A stretch of DNA of 64,000 bases from Flavobacterium sp. (GCA_021740105.1 JAIPAM010000007.1:1-64000); one strand, 5' to 3'; shown: positions 16,510 through 25,615, numbered from the stretch's first letter. The notes: generated from the sequence alone by a model not told the origin. Numbers and translations are program-made.

Positions 16510-17937
16510 ATGAGCAAAACTGCGCAATCAGTCTGGGAAAATTGTCTGTCATTTATAAAAGACAATATTCAAGACCAAGCCTACAAAACTTGGTTTGAAC
16601 CAATAAAATCAGTAGAGCTTACTGATAACGCGCTGTACATACAAGTTCCTAGTAAATTTTTCTACGAGTGGCTTGAAGAGCATTATGTAAAGTTATTGAA
16701 AGTTGCATTAACTAAAGAACTTGGGAAAAATGCAAAGTTACTTTATAAAATCAAGATGGAGAACACTTATGGCAACAAACAACCATTTATGGAACAATTG
16801 CCAAGTGCTCACAGAAGTCCGATGAAAACTCAAGAGGTGGACGCTCCATTTAAAAACTTAAGTCCAGAATTAAAAAATCCATTTGTAATTCCAGGAATAA
16901 GAAATTTAAAAATAGAATCTCAATTAAACGCAAACTATAGTTTTGATAATTTCCTTGAAGGAGATTCGAACCGATTGGCTCGTTCTGCTGGTATGGCTGT
17001 TGCCAACAAGCCAGGAGGAACCTCATTTAATCCATTATTGATTTTCGGAGGAGTTGGAATGGGGAAAACACATTTAGCACACGCTATTGGTGTTGAGATA
17101 AAAGATAAATATCCAGAAAAAACAGTTTTATATATTTCAGCTGAAATTTTTACCCAGCAATATATTGACTCTGTAAAGAAAAATAATAGAAACGATTTCA
17201 TTCACTTCTATCAATTAATAGATGTTTTAATAATTGATGACGTTCAGTTCCTTTCTGGGAAAACTGGAACTCAAGATGTGTTTTTCCACATTTTCAATTA
17301 CTTACATCAAAATGGAAAGCAGGTAATTTTGACTTCTGACAAAGCTCCTGTTGATATGCAAGACATTGAGCAACGATTGCTTTCTCGTTTCAAATGGGGA
17401 CTTTCAGCTGAATTGCACCAACCAGATTATGAAACTAGAATTTCTATCTTAAAAAACATTCTTTATCGAGATGGAGTTGAAATTCCTGAAGAAATAATAG
17501 AATATGTTGCTAGAAATATTAAAACTAATGTTCGTGAATTAGAGGGCGCAATAATTTCATTGATTGCACAATCTTCATTTAACAAAAAAGAAGTAACACT
17601 TGACTTAGCAAAACATGTTGTAGAGAAATTTGTTAAAAATGTTAAACGTGAAGTTTCTATAGACTATATCCAAAAAACAGTATCCGACTATTTCCAACTT
17701 GATTTAGAAACGTTACAATCTAAAACTAGAAAACGTCACGTAGTTCAGGCAAGACAATTAGCGATGTTTTTTGCGAAAAAATTCACCAAAGCTTCTTTGG
17801 CCAATATCGGTTCTCAAATTGGAGATCGTGATCACGCTACAGTATTACATGCTTGCAAAACTGTTGATAATCTTGTAGCAACAGACAAGCAGTTCAAAAA
17901 ATACATGGAAGACATTCACAAGAAATTGTCCCTATAA
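16510..17937 (+). CDS. dnaA: Chromosomal replication initiator DnaA
   Basis: 475 residues, full length. Domain I (1-90) carries VWENCLSFIKDNI; domain III has Walker A GGVGMGKTHLAHAIG (about 178) and Walker B LIIDDVQFLSGK (about 240); domain IV ends with the DnaA-box recognition signature GDRDHATVLHACKTV. Binds DnaA boxes at oriC and opens the duplex in an ATP-dependent way. The 181-base upstream region is AT-rich but has only one near-match to a DnaA box, so oriC is not obviously here. Followed after one base by the phosphatase gene. Confidence 0.97.
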   Translation: MSKTAQSVWENCLSFIKDNIQDQAYKTWFEPIKSVELTDNALYIQVPSKFFYEWLEEHYVKLLKVALTKELGKNAKLLYKIKMENTYGNKQPFMEQLPSAHRSPMKTQEVDAPFKNLSPELKNPFVIPGIRNLKIESQLNANYSFDNFLEGDSNRLARSAGMAVANKPGGTSFNPLLIFGGVGMGKTHLAHAIGVEIKDKYPEKTVLYISAEIFTQQYIDSVKKNNRNDFIHFYQLIDVLIIDDVQFLSGKTGTQDVFFHIFNYLHQNGKQVILTSDKAPVDMQDIEQRLLSRFKWGLSAELHQPDYETRISILKNILYRDGVEIPEEIIEYVARNIKTNVRELEGAIISLIAQSSFNKKEVTLDLAKHVVEKFVKNVKREVSIDYIQKTVSDYFQLDLETLQSKTRKRHVVQARQLAMFFAKKFTKASLANIGSQIGDRDHATVLHACKTVDNLVATDKQFKKYMEDIHKKLSL

Positions 17938-17938
17938 A

Positions 17939-18406
17939 ATGCCCGTTAAAATATTAATGGTTTGTTTAGGAAACATCTGTAGATCACCAATTGCAGAAGG
18001 ACTACTCGCATCTAAACTTCCTGAAAATGAATTTATTGTTGATTCTTGTGGTACTGGAGATTGGCACATTGGAAGCCAACCCGATTTGAGATCTATTGCT
18101 GTTTGCAAAAAAAATGGCCTCGATATTTCCAACCAAAGATGCCGACAAATTACTTTATCCGATTTTGAAAACTTCGATTATATTTATGTTATGGATCAAA
18201 GTAATTATCAAAATGTAATTGCTTTATCTAATAATGAAAAGCATCATAGTAAAGTGAAATTAATCCTTTCGGAAAAATATTTGGACGAAATTAAAGAAGT
18301 TCCAGACCCTTATTTTGGTATGGAAAATGGATTTGACATTGTATATGAAATGCTAGATTCAACATGTGAGATTATTGCAAACAAATTAAAATCAAAACAT
18401 TCCTAA
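17939..18406 (+). CDS. Low-molecular-weight protein-tyrosine phosphatase
   Basis: 155 residues. The active-site P-loop CLGNICRS (Cys9 to Arg15, CX5R) stands at the N-terminus and the general-acid aspartate is in VPDPYFG near residue 121. It also carries the VDSCGTGDWHIG segment typical of the family. Dephosphorylates phosphotyrosine (or arsenate-type substrates in related enzymes); targets unknown. One base after dnaA and 16 bases before the RsmI-like gene, so co-transcription with dnaA is likely. Confidence 0.92.
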   Translation: MPVKILMVCLGNICRSPIAEGLLASKLPENEFIVDSCGTGDWHIGSQPDLRSIAVCKKNGLDISNQRCRQITLSDFENFDYIYVMDQSNYQNVIALSNNEKHHSKVKLILSEKYLDEIKEVPDPYFGMENGFDIVYEMLDSTCEIIANKLKSKHS

Positions 18407-18422
18407 CTTTATCAACACTAAT

Positions 18423-19139
18423 ATGGCTCAATTAGGAAAATTATATCTTATTCCCACCACACTTGGCGAAACAGAAAACCCATTCGATGTCCTACCTCAA
18501 ACCATCAAAAGGAGTATTGACCTTTTAGACTATTACATTGTTGAAAACGAAAAAACAGCTAGGAAATTTATAAAAAGTATTTGCCCCGAGAAAGTTCAAG
18601 CTTCCTTACACTTAAGTTCACTAAATAAACATACCCAAGATGCTGAGTACAAACAAATGATTCAAGATTGTGTGGAAGGAAAAAATGTTGGACTTATGTC
18701 GGAAGCAGGTTGCCCTGGTGTAGCTGATCCAGGCGCAGTAATTGTAAAATTGGCACATGAAAAAGGAGTTCAAGTGATTCCATTAGTAGGACCCTCTTCC
18801 ATTTTGTTAGCCATAATGGCTTCGGGTATGAATGGACAAAGTTTTGCTTTTAACGGTTATATTCCGATTGACGCTGCGGAGAAAAAATTGGCAATAAAAA
18901 ACCTAGAAAAGCTATCAATAAGTAAAAATCAATCCCAACTATTTATAGAAACTCCCTACCGAAACAATAAAATGTTGGAGGACATTCTAAGTTCACTTCA
19001 CCCTGAAACCTATTTATGTGTGGCTTGTGATATCACTTTACCCACAGAATACATAAAAACAATGCGAGTTGTGAATTGGAAGAAAACAAAAATAGATTTA
19101 CACAATCGACCTACAATATTCATTATTCATAAAATGTAA
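18423..19139 (+). CDS. RsmI-like SAM-dependent methyltransferase (tetrapyrrole-methylase fold)
   Basis: 238 residues. Tetrapyrrole-methylase fold: N-terminal GKLYLIPTTLGE, and the SAM-binding VGLMSEAGCPGVADPGA with VIPLVGPSSILLAIMASG, as in RsmI (16S rRNA C1402 2'-O-methyltransferase). It lacks RsmI's C-terminal extension and differs in the N-terminal LYVVATPIGN motif (here LYLIPTTLGE), so it is a paralogue common in Bacteroidota and need not methylate C1402. Ends just before a large palindromic terminator. Confidence 0.85.
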   Translation: MAQLGKLYLIPTTLGETENPFDVLPQTIKRSIDLLDYYIVENEKTARKFIKSICPEKVQASLHLSSLNKHTQDAEYKQMIQDCVEGKNVGLMSEAGCPGVADPGAVIVKLAHEKGVQVIPLVGPSSILLAIMASGMNGQSFAFNGYIPIDAAEKKLAIKNLEKLSISKNQSQLFIETPYRNNKMLEDILSSLHPETYLCVACDITLPTEYIKTMRVVNWKKTKIDLHNRPTIFIIHKM

Positions 19140-19178
19140 CGCATAAAAAAACCACGTAAAACGTGGTTTTTTTATGCG
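19140..19178. terminator. Bidirectional terminator, perfect 18-bp palindrome
   Basis: CGCATAAAAAAACCACGT (19140-19157), AAA loop, then its exact complement (19161-19178). It has A and T runs on both flanks so it works for the dnaA operon and for the convergent lysozyme-like gene, whose stop codon begins at 19179, right against the stem. Confidence 0.85.
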
Positions 19179-19814
19179 TTATTTTACTTTTGGTTTCCTC
19201 TTCGGTTTTATCCCTGAAGTTTCATACCCACCAAACTCTCTCATATACGATTTCACTGAAGTTCCATTGCTGTCTCTACATTTGCGAGAGCCATTAGATC
19301 TCAAAAATTTCTTTACAGATCCAACCCCACCCAGATGGGCAGCTGCTAAAAGGCCCGATTCAGTCACTCGAACTCCACCAACTATTTGGCCCTCATACTT
19401 TTCTATCTCCTCTTTTAACTCCCACTTATTCTTAGAAAGTAAAGCCACAAAAGCTTTTTCTTGTAATCTTGGATTATTTAAAAAAGACAAACTATCATAA
19501 ATACCAATAGTTTTCAGGGTTTCTATACCAAACTGATACTTTCCCATATAACCTATGGAGTTGACTTTTCTATATTTTCCTTGGGATTCTCTGAAGGCGA
19601 TTGCTTCTTTATAACCAATAAAAAAATTACCTGTAAATGGAACTTTTCTGTTTATGTAATCTTTATTCTCTAGTGAAGGTAATGAGTAATTCGTTATTTT
19701 ATTTGAATCGATGTGAAACCAGTCGTATTTCTCAAATTTTCCATTCTTAAAACCTGAGCTCATAAAAACTACAATAACGACCAAACCAAAATAAAAAAAT
19801 CCTTTCTTTAACAT
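19179..19814 (-). CDS. Exported lysozyme/lytic transglycosylase-like protein
   Basis: 211 residues. An N-terminal hydrophobic segment (residues 6-21) acts as signal or anchor. The core (about 65-200) has the layout of a goose-lysozyme/transglycosylase-type fold: AIAFRESQGKYRKVNS with a candidate catalytic Glu, then GYMGKYQFG, QEKAFVALL, and the LLAAAHLGGVGSVKKFLRSNG segment followed by NGTSVKSYMREFGGY, which I associate with phage and Pseudomonas peptidoglycan hydrolases. The tail is very basic (KPKRKPKVK-like). No active-site proof is available; it could be a non-catalytic relative. Gene is convergent with the dnaA operon. Confidence 0.6.
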   Translation of the reverse strand: MLKKGFFYFGLVVIVVFMSSGFKNGKFEKYDWFHIDSNKITNYSLPSLENKDYINRKVPFTGNFFIGYKEAIAFRESQGKYRKVNSIGYMGKYQFGIETLKTIGIYDSLSFLNNPRLQEKAFVALLSKNKWELKEEIEKYEGQIVGGVRVTESGLLAAAHLGGVGSVKKFLRSNGSRKCRDSNGTSVKSYMREFGGYETSGIKPKRKPKVK

Positions 19815-19934
19815 ATATTAGTTTTCTTCTTAACGATGTAAAACAATATAAATCAATAATTATCGATCTATAAAACATCAATACTGAAATAATAAATCAG
19901 TATTATTTAAGAAATTTCTACGGGTCAAATATAT

Positions 19935-19990
19935 ATAAAAAATAATAAATCTGATTTTCAGATAGTTAAAGTTATCTAAATACAGATTTA
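19935..19990 (-). terminator. Nested hairpin terminator downstream of mltG
   Basis: Outer stem AAATCTG (19947-19953) with CAGATTT (19983-19989) and inner stem AGATA/TATCT. On the minus strand it is followed by TTATTTTTTAT. Confidence 0.5.
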
Positions 19991-20013
19991 AGGGAAGAGT
20001 TGGAGTAATCTAA

Positions 20014-21063
20014 CTAATTGGATTTACTGATTTGAATTTGCTTTCTCAACCAATTAATATAATTGGTTCTATTCACTTCATGCTCATTTTCATTGACAGC
20101 AAATTCATGGTACCCAAATCGGGTGACGCTGGCACAAAAATAGATAAAATTGTGTTTTTCCGGTTTTAAAACTGCTTCAATAGCAGTAATATCTGGCATT
20201 GCAATAGGTCCAGGAGGTAAACCACCATAAAAATAAGTATTGTAAGGCGAGTCAATTTTTAAGTCATTTGAAAAAACTCTTTTAATTACCATATTAAAAT
20301 CTCCTAATTTTTTCTTCTTAGCATAGATTACTGTTGGATCCGCTTGAAGCAACATTCTCAGTCGTAATCTGTTCAAATAAACTCCCGCAACTCTAGGTCT
20401 TTCGTCTTTTTTAACGGTTTCTTTGTGAACAATCGAAGCCAATGTCATCACTTCAACTGGTGTTAAACCTAATTTTTGAGCTTGAGAAGTTCGTTCTGCG
20501 TTCCAAAACTTACGATATTCTTTAATCATTTTATCACGGAATTTATCCGCTTTGGTATTCCAATAAAATTCATAGGTATTTGGAATGCAAATGCTTATAA
20601 CATTATCTTCCGTGAAACCATTTTCTTTTAAAAAGGCAGCATCTTTAAAAATTTTCATCAGTGAAAGACTGTCTGCCTCAATTTGAGAACTTACTCTACC
20701 CATTACATTTTCAATGCGCTCTTGATTATTAAAGGCTAATTTTACAGGAATATTATTACGTAATGCCGTAATTAATTCGAAGTTATTCATCCCTTTTTTA
20801 AACAAAAAACGTCCCGATTTTACATTTTGGATGTACGACCTTTTGGAAGCGACCATTTCAAATTGATCCATATTGTCAACATAAGGAGTGATAATCTTCT
20901 TCACCTCATCGTAATTTGCATCGGTAGGAATGTGAACATAAAGTTCATTTTCAGTGAATTTAGTATTCTTTGAAAAGATATCACCATACAATTTGATACC
21001 AAAAATTAATAATACGGCAATCAAAACAACTGAAACTATTGTAATTATTTTTTTAATGCTCAA
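20014..21063 (-). CDS. mltG: Endolytic murein transglycosylase MltG
   Basis: 349 residues. One N-terminal TM helix (about 6-25), a LysM-like domain (40-110) and the YceG catalytic domain. The catalytic glutamate lies in TLASIVHKETVKKDERPRVAGVYLNRL, followed by LQADPTVIYAKKK, SPYNTYFYGGLPPGPIAMP and NFIYFCASVTRFGYHEF, all MltG signatures. Cleaves nascent peptidoglycan glycan strands in the periplasm and sets strand length. Third gene of dapF-GNAT-mltG (10 bases after the GNAT). Confidence 0.95.
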   Translation of the reverse strand: MSIKKIITIVSVVLIAVLLIFGIKLYGDIFSKNTKFTENELYVHIPTDANYDEVKKIITPYVDNMDQFEMVASKRSYIQNVKSGRFLFKKGMNNFELITALRNNIPVKLAFNNQERIENVMGRVSSQIEADSLSLMKIFKDAAFLKENGFTEDNVISICIPNTYEFYWNTKADKFRDKMIKEYRKFWNAERTSQAQKLGLTPVEVMTLASIVHKETVKKDERPRVAGVYLNRLRLRMLLQADPTVIYAKKKKLGDFNMVIKRVFSNDLKIDSPYNTYFYGGLPPGPIAMPDITAIEAVLKPEKHNFIYFCASVTRFGYHEFAVNENEHEVNRTNYINWLRKQIQISKSN

Positions 21064-21073
21064 AATATATATT

Positions 21074-21607
21074 TTAAAATTGATTATTTATTAATTGAAA
21101 GAGGGATTCGTCTTTATACTTTCCGTTAACTAAATTCCATTCCTTTTTTGTCCCAATATTTTCAAATCCAAATTTAGTAAAAAGTCTGATACTAGCTTTG
21201 TTTTCTGTAGCAATATTTGCATACAATTGATGCAAGTTCAAATTTCTAAATGTATATTTTATCAATAAATCTAGGGCTTCTGTTCCAACACCTAGGCTTC
21301 TGTTTGCAATGTCTTTAATAAGAATTCCTATTCCAGCGCGATTGTTTTTAGGATCAAATTCGAAGATATCTATCAATCCAATAGCAGTATCATCATCGAA
21401 ATTACAAATCGCAAGTCGCAATTGTTTTGCTTCGTAAATATCTTGATTTGCATTTTCAAGGTACTGTCGAATTAAAAAACGGCTGTAGGGAGTTTGCGTA
21501 TGGCTCACTTCCCAAACCAATTCGTCATTTTCAACCGCATACACAAACTCTAAATCATTAGGTTCTAATGCACGTAAGTAAATAGTTTCTCCCTTTAAAG
21601 TGATCAA
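21074..21607 (-). CDS. GNAT family N-acetyltransferase (TTG start)
   Basis: About 178 residues. No ATG precedes the conserved ITLKGETIYLRALEPNDLEF; the candidate starts are TTG at 21607 (10 bases after dapF, used here) and TTG at 21646 (inside dapF). RimJ/RimL-like fold with ETNKASIRLF-like ATENKASIRLFTKFGFENIGTKKEW at the C-terminus and AGIGILIKDIANRSLGVGTEALDLL as the acetyl-CoA region. Similar Flavobacteriia proteins often carry the VWEVSHTQTPYSRFLIRQYL segment seen here; substrate unknown. Between dapF and mltG in one operon. Confidence 0.82.
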   Translation of the reverse strand: MITLKGETIYLRALEPNDLEFVYAVENDELVWEVSHTQTPYSRFLIRQYLENANQDIYEAKQLRLAICNFDDDTAIGLIDIFEFDPKNNRAGIGILIKDIANRSLGVGTEALDLLIKYTFRNLNLHQLYANIATENKASIRLFTKFGFENIGTKKEWNLVNGKYKDESLFQLINNQF

Positions 21608-21617
21608 ATTATTGATA

Positions 21618-22400
21618 TTAAATATTAATTTTCCCTTGGAATACAAAAGTTGCAGGCCCTTTTAAAAACACATTTGAATAATGAGAATCCTTTTTATCAA
21701 AGGAAACCTCTAATTTTCCGCCTTGAACATTTATTTTTATGGTATTCGAATTTGTTTTTCCAATATAATTCATTGCAATAGCAACCGCTGTAGCTCCTGT
21801 TCCGCAAGATAAAGTTTCGTCTTCCACTCCCCTTTCATAAGTTCGAATTGAAAAAGTAGCTTCACTTATTTGTTCAACGAAATTAACATTGGCTCCAGCC
21901 GAACCATAAAGTCTACTATAACGAATTGCTGCTCCTTGAGATTTTATATCCAAATTTGAAATAGCAGAAACCACTTCAACATGATGGGGCGAACCGGTAT
22001 CTAAAAAGGTATAATTTGGTTCGTTGTTAACAGAATCAACGTCTTTCATTTGTAAAGAAACAATAGCATCATCGGAAATCGTGGCATAATGCTGTCCATC
22101 AATAGCCATAAAAGTAGCAGAATCATTAATTATATTGAGTTTTTTTGCAAAAGCTACCAAACATCTACCACCGTTTCCACACATTGTACTTTGATTGCCA
22201 TCAGAATTATAATAAACCATTTTGAAATCAGATTCGGGATCATTTTCTAACAAAATTAAACCGTCCGCACCGATCCCAAATCTCCTATCGCACAAATTAG
22301 CAATCAGTTTGACTTCGCTTTTAGGAAAGAAATCATTTCGATTATCAATCATTACAAAATCATTACCGGTACCTTCGTATTTATCAAAGTTGATTTCCAT
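21618..22400 (-). CDS. dapF: Diaminopimelate epimerase
   Basis: 260 residues from ATG 22400 (an upstream ATG at 22451 adds 17 residues unlike the family, and a TAnnTTTG box at 22418-22425 sits between). Interconverts LL- and meso-diaminopimelate for lysine and peptidoglycan. The two active-site cysteines are Cys74 in STMCGNGGRC and Cys199 in ETLSCGTGATA; FDKYEGTGNDFVMID starts the first lobe. Heads an operon with a GNAT and mltG, so two of three genes serve the cell wall. Confidence 0.95.
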   Translation of the reverse strand: MEINFDKYEGTGNDFVMIDNRNDFFPKSEVKLIANLCDRRFGIGADGLILLENDPESDFKMVYYNSDGNQSTMCGNGGRCLVAFAKKLNIINDSATFMAIDGQHYATISDDAIVSLQMKDVDSVNNEPNYTFLDTGSPHHVEVVSAISNLDIKSQGAAIRYSRLYGSAGANVNFVEQISEATFSIRTYERGVEDETLSCGTGATAVAIAMNYIGKTNSNTIKINVQGGKLEVSFDKKDSHYSNVFLKGPATFVFQGKINI

Positions 22401-22417
22401 ATTCTTTTTCGTTATTA

Positions 22418-22425
22418 CAAAAGTA
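22418..22425 (-). promoter_or_regulatory. -7 box (TACTTTTG) of dapF-GNAT-mltG
   Basis: Exact TAnnTTTG match on the minus strand, 17 bases before the dapF ATG. Supports the shorter dapF start. No convincing -33. Confidence 0.4.
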
Positions 22426-22523
22426 CAAACTATTAATGAAAAGTTAATCATTGTTAAACGAGCGTTAAACTCTTTTTTTTACCCTTATACTTTTTTATTT
22501 TTACTCAAACAAAATAAATTAAC

Positions 22524-23924
22524 ATGAAAAATTTCTCAAATCTATTCTTAGTATCACTTATAAGCGGTGCTACAACACTTGGAGCCTACAAATTATTATT
22601 TGATAGTAACGGCTATTTTTCAAAAAATAGAAATTCAGTGGTTACTCTTGCTCCCAATAATTATGGAAAAACCGTTGGATTATCGTCTGAAGCAGTTGAT
22701 TTTACAGAAGCAGCTGACAAATCTCTACACTCCGTAGTTCACGTAAAAAATGTATCTTATACCGCTATCTCTAATCCAATAATGGAATTCTTTTATGGAT
22801 ATAGAGGAGCCCAACAACAAGAACAAATAGGAACAGGTTCTGGAGTTATAATCTCTGAAGATGGCTACATAGTAACCAATAATCATGTTGTTAAAGACGC
22901 TTCAGAAATTGAAATTACCTTAAATAATAAAAAATCATATAAAGCTAAATTGGTAGGAACCGATTCAAAAATGGATATTGCTTTATTGAAAATTGATGCC
23001 GACGAAAAACTTCCCTATTCAACATTTGCCGATTCAGATTTGGTAAAAGTTGGGGAATGGGTTTTAGCCGTTGGGAATCCATACAACTTAACTTCAACTG
23101 TTACCGCTGGAATTGTTTCAGCCAAGGCTAGAAATTTAGATACTTCGGGCATTCAATCGTTTATCCAAACAGATGCGGCAGTAAATCCAGGAAATAGCGG
23201 AGGTGCATTGGTAAACAGTCGTGGAGAATTAATAGGAATCAACACTATGATTTCATCACAAACCGGCTCCTATGTTGGTTATTCTTTTGCGATACCTTCC
23301 AATATTACTCGTAAAATTATTGAAGATATTATGGAATTTGGAAATGTACAAAGAGGGATTTTAGGAGTTGAAGGAGGAGAATTAAATAGTGCCACTTCAA
23401 AAGAATTGGGGATTAAAGAAACCGAAGGCTTTTATGTAAAAAGGGTAAATAAAAATACCGGAGCTGAAAAATCGGGAATAATTAAAGGGGATATTATTAA
23501 AAAAATTGACAGTCAAAATGTGACCTCTTACGCAGAGTTAAATGGTTATATCAGCACCAAACGACCTAAAGATCAGGTTCAAGTTACCATAATAAGAAAC
23601 AACAAAACACTCACTATTCCTGTTATTTTAACAAAAAGTGACGTTATAAACACTCAATTTAAAGGATTGGAATTAGAAAATATAGGAGCTGCCGATAAGA
23701 AGAAATTCAGAATTAGCTATGGGGTTAAAATCAGAGAAATTGACAATGATAAATTGCGCGCCTACGCAAATGATATTAAAGGAGGAATCATATTAAGTAT
23801 TGGAAATAGCAAAGCGATTGATGTAGAAACCGTTTCAAAAGCCCTTTCCAATATTGATGAAAATCAAGCGGTTCAAATTGAAATGCTAACCGTAAACGGA
23901 CAAGTGATCCGCTTAATTTTGTAG
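22524..23924 (+). CDS. Periplasmic serine protease HtrA/DegP family (Do-like)
   Basis: 466 residues. N-terminal signal/anchor (residues 5-22), trypsin-like protease domain (about 60-280) with the complete catalytic triad His121 (VTNNHVV), Asp151 (SKMDIALLKI) and Ser225 (PGNSGGALVN), then two PDZ domains (about 285-375 and 385-466). Degrades or refolds damaged envelope proteins. The gene is monocistronic, followed by an intrinsic terminator, and divergent from dapF. Confidence 0.93.
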   Translation: MKNFSNLFLVSLISGATTLGAYKLLFDSNGYFSKNRNSVVTLAPNNYGKTVGLSSEAVDFTEAADKSLHSVVHVKNVSYTAISNPIMEFFYGYRGAQQQEQIGTGSGVIISEDGYIVTNNHVVKDASEIEITLNNKKSYKAKLVGTDSKMDIALLKIDADEKLPYSTFADSDLVKVGEWVLAVGNPYNLTSTVTAGIVSAKARNLDTSGIQSFIQTDAAVNPGNSGGALVNSRGELIGINTMISSQTGSYVGYSFAIPSNITRKIIEDIMEFGNVQRGILGVEGGELNSATSKELGIKETEGFYVKRVNKNTGAEKSGIIKGDIIKKIDSQNVTSYAELNGYISTKRPKDQVQVTIIRNNKTLTIPVILTKSDVINTQFKGLELENIGAADKKKFRISYGVKIREIDNDKLRAYANDIKGGIILSIGNSKAIDVETVSKALSNIDENQAVQIEMLTVNGQVIRLIL

Positions 23925-23947
23925 AATACCATCTTACTTTAGTTTTT

Positions 23948-23979
23948 AAAAAGTCGATTTTAATTAATCGGCTTTTTTT
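23948..23979 (+). terminator. Intrinsic terminator after htrA/degP
   Basis: AAAAAGTCGATT (23948-23959) pairs with AATCGGCTTTTT (23966-23977, one G-T pair), followed by a T run. Confidence 0.75.
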
Positions 23980-24035
23980 GTTGATCAAAAAATAAATTTA
24001 ACATTAAAACTAGTTACGAAATCGATTGAAATGGG

Positions 24036-24043
24036 TACTTTTG
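24036..24043 (+). promoter_or_regulatory. -7 box (TACTTTTG) of the GAPDH gene
   Basis: Exact TAnnTTTG match 42 bases before the GAPDH ATG. No TTG at the expected -33 distance. Confidence 0.4.
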
Positions 24044-24085
24044 CAAAAATTATAAATTTATAAATTCAAATTTAGTTTAATTATT

Positions 24086-25528
24086 ATGACAATATCCTAC
24101 GAAAAAGAGGTTTCATTTCAAGCCAATCGAAGAAGAGCTGGCGTAGAATTTATTAAAATAATCAGCGATTTATGGTACGATAAATCCATTGAAATGGTGC
24201 TTTTTAGAAATCAATTAATAGATAAAAATGTAAGTGAAATTATCAACCTTCATGAATATGCTGGAGAGTTTGTTGGTAAACCAATTTCAATATTTGATTC
24301 AGTAGAAATTGCAAAAGCAATATTGTCATTGGATTTACCACCTTCAAAATTAGATATTGGAAAACTTACCTTTGAATACCATTTAAAAGACAATAACCAC
24401 AATAACGCCAAAGCATTTGTAATTGACAAATTAAAAAACATCAATAATTCAGAGGGAATAAATTCCAAAGATGTTGTTTTATATGGTTTTGGACGAATCG
24501 GTAGGTTACTTGCGCGAGAGTTAATGGGAAAAATGGGAAAAGGAGAACAATTGCGTTTGAGAGCTATTGTTACTCGTGACAAAAACGATGCGAATTCATT
24601 AGAAAAAAGAGCTTCTTTACTGCGTTACGACTCCATTCATGGCGACTTTATGGGATCTGTAGTTGCTGATGTAAAAAACAGTGCCCTTATTATAAATGGA
24701 ACTACTGTTCATGTAATTACTGCCAATGGACCTGAAGAAATTGATTACACACAATTTGGAATCAACGAGGCTTTAGTAATTGACAATACCGGTGCTTTTA
24801 CAACAGAAGAAGCACTGAGAAGACATTTATCATCGAAAGGAGCTCAAAAAGTATTGCTTACAGCACCTGGAAAAGGAGTTCCAAATATTGTACATGGGGT
24901 AAATCAAAAGGATTACAATCCCGATGAAATAGATATTTTTTCTGCTGCTTCATGTACTACTAATGCGATAACCCCAATATTGAAAGTTGTTGAAGACACT
25001 TTAGGAGTTATAAAAGGACACATAGAAACGATTCATGCTTATACCAACGATCAGAATTTGGTGGACAACATGCATAAAAAATACCGTCGCGGTAGAGCCG
25101 CGGCCTTAAATATGGTTATTACAGAAACCGGCGCAGGAAGTGCTGTTGCAAAAGCACTACCAAGCCTTTCAGGAAAGTTAACTTCCAATGCAATTCGGGT
25201 TCCCGTTCCAAATGGATCATTGGTAATATTAAATTTAGAAATTAAGAAAGCAACCTCAATTACCAAAATAAATGCCATTATGAAAAAATACGCATTGGAA
25301 GGGGAATTGGTAGAACAAATAAAATACTCATTAAATAATGAATTAGTTTCCTCAGACATTGTTGGAACCTCTGCCCCGTCAATTTACGATAGTAATGCAA
25401 CTATTGTATCAGGCGATGGAAAAAATATTGTGCTTTATATTTGGTATGATAATGAATACGGCTACAGTCATCAAGTAATTCGCTTGGCAAAATACATTTC
25501 AAAAGTAAGACGCTTTGCATACTATTAA
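24086..25528 (+). CDS. Glyceraldehyde-3-phosphate dehydrogenase with N-terminal extension
   Basis: 480 residues, versus about 335 for the usual enzyme. The NAD(P)-binding YGFGRIGRL appears only at residues 133-141, so about 125 residues precede the classic fold; this extension (EVSFQANRRRAGVEFIKIISDLWYDK at the start, helical and charged) is not a known catalytic domain to me. The active-site cysteine is Cys290 in ASCTTNAITP, and the C-terminal substrate region WYDNEYGYSHQVIRLA is intact. Interconverts glyceraldehyde 3-phosphate and 1,3-bisphosphoglycerate; glycolytic or gluconeogenic preference cannot be read from here. Long GAPDHs like this occur in Bacteroidota and related groups. The gene has its own promoter and a bidirectional terminator. 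Confidence 0.92.
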   Translation: MTISYEKEVSFQANRRRAGVEFIKIISDLWYDKSIEMVLFRNQLIDKNVSEIINLHEYAGEFVGKPISIFDSVEIAKAILSLDLPPSKLDIGKLTFEYHLKDNNHNNAKAFVIDKLKNINNSEGINSKDVVLYGFGRIGRLLARELMGKMGKGEQLRLRAIVTRDKNDANSLEKRASLLRYDSIHGDFMGSVVADVKNSALIINGTTVHVITANGPEEIDYTQFGINEALVIDNTGAFTTEEALRRHLSSKGAQKVLLTAPGKGVPNIVHGVNQKDYNPDEIDIFSAASCTTNAITPILKVVEDTLGVIKGHIETIHAYTNDQNLVDNMHKKYRRGRAAALNMVITETGAGSAVAKALPSLSGKLTSNAIRVPVPNGSLVILNLEIKKATSITKINAIMKKYALEGELVEQIKYSLNNELVSSDIVGTSAPSIYDSNATIVSGDGKNIVLYIWYDNEYGYSHQVIRLAKYISKVRRFAYY

Positions 25529-25554
25529 TGGTTTATATTTAATGATTAATAAAG

Positions 25555-25587
25555 AAAAATCCGTTTCATCACTGAAACGGATTTTTT
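25555..25587. terminator. Bidirectional terminator between GAPDH and permease genes
   Basis: AAAAATCCGTTTCA (25555-25568), TCAC loop, TGAAACGGATTTTT (25573-25586) plus T. Both genes converge on it. Confidence 0.85.
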
Positions 25588-25615
25588 ATATTAAATCTCA
25601 AACTACTTTGAACCT

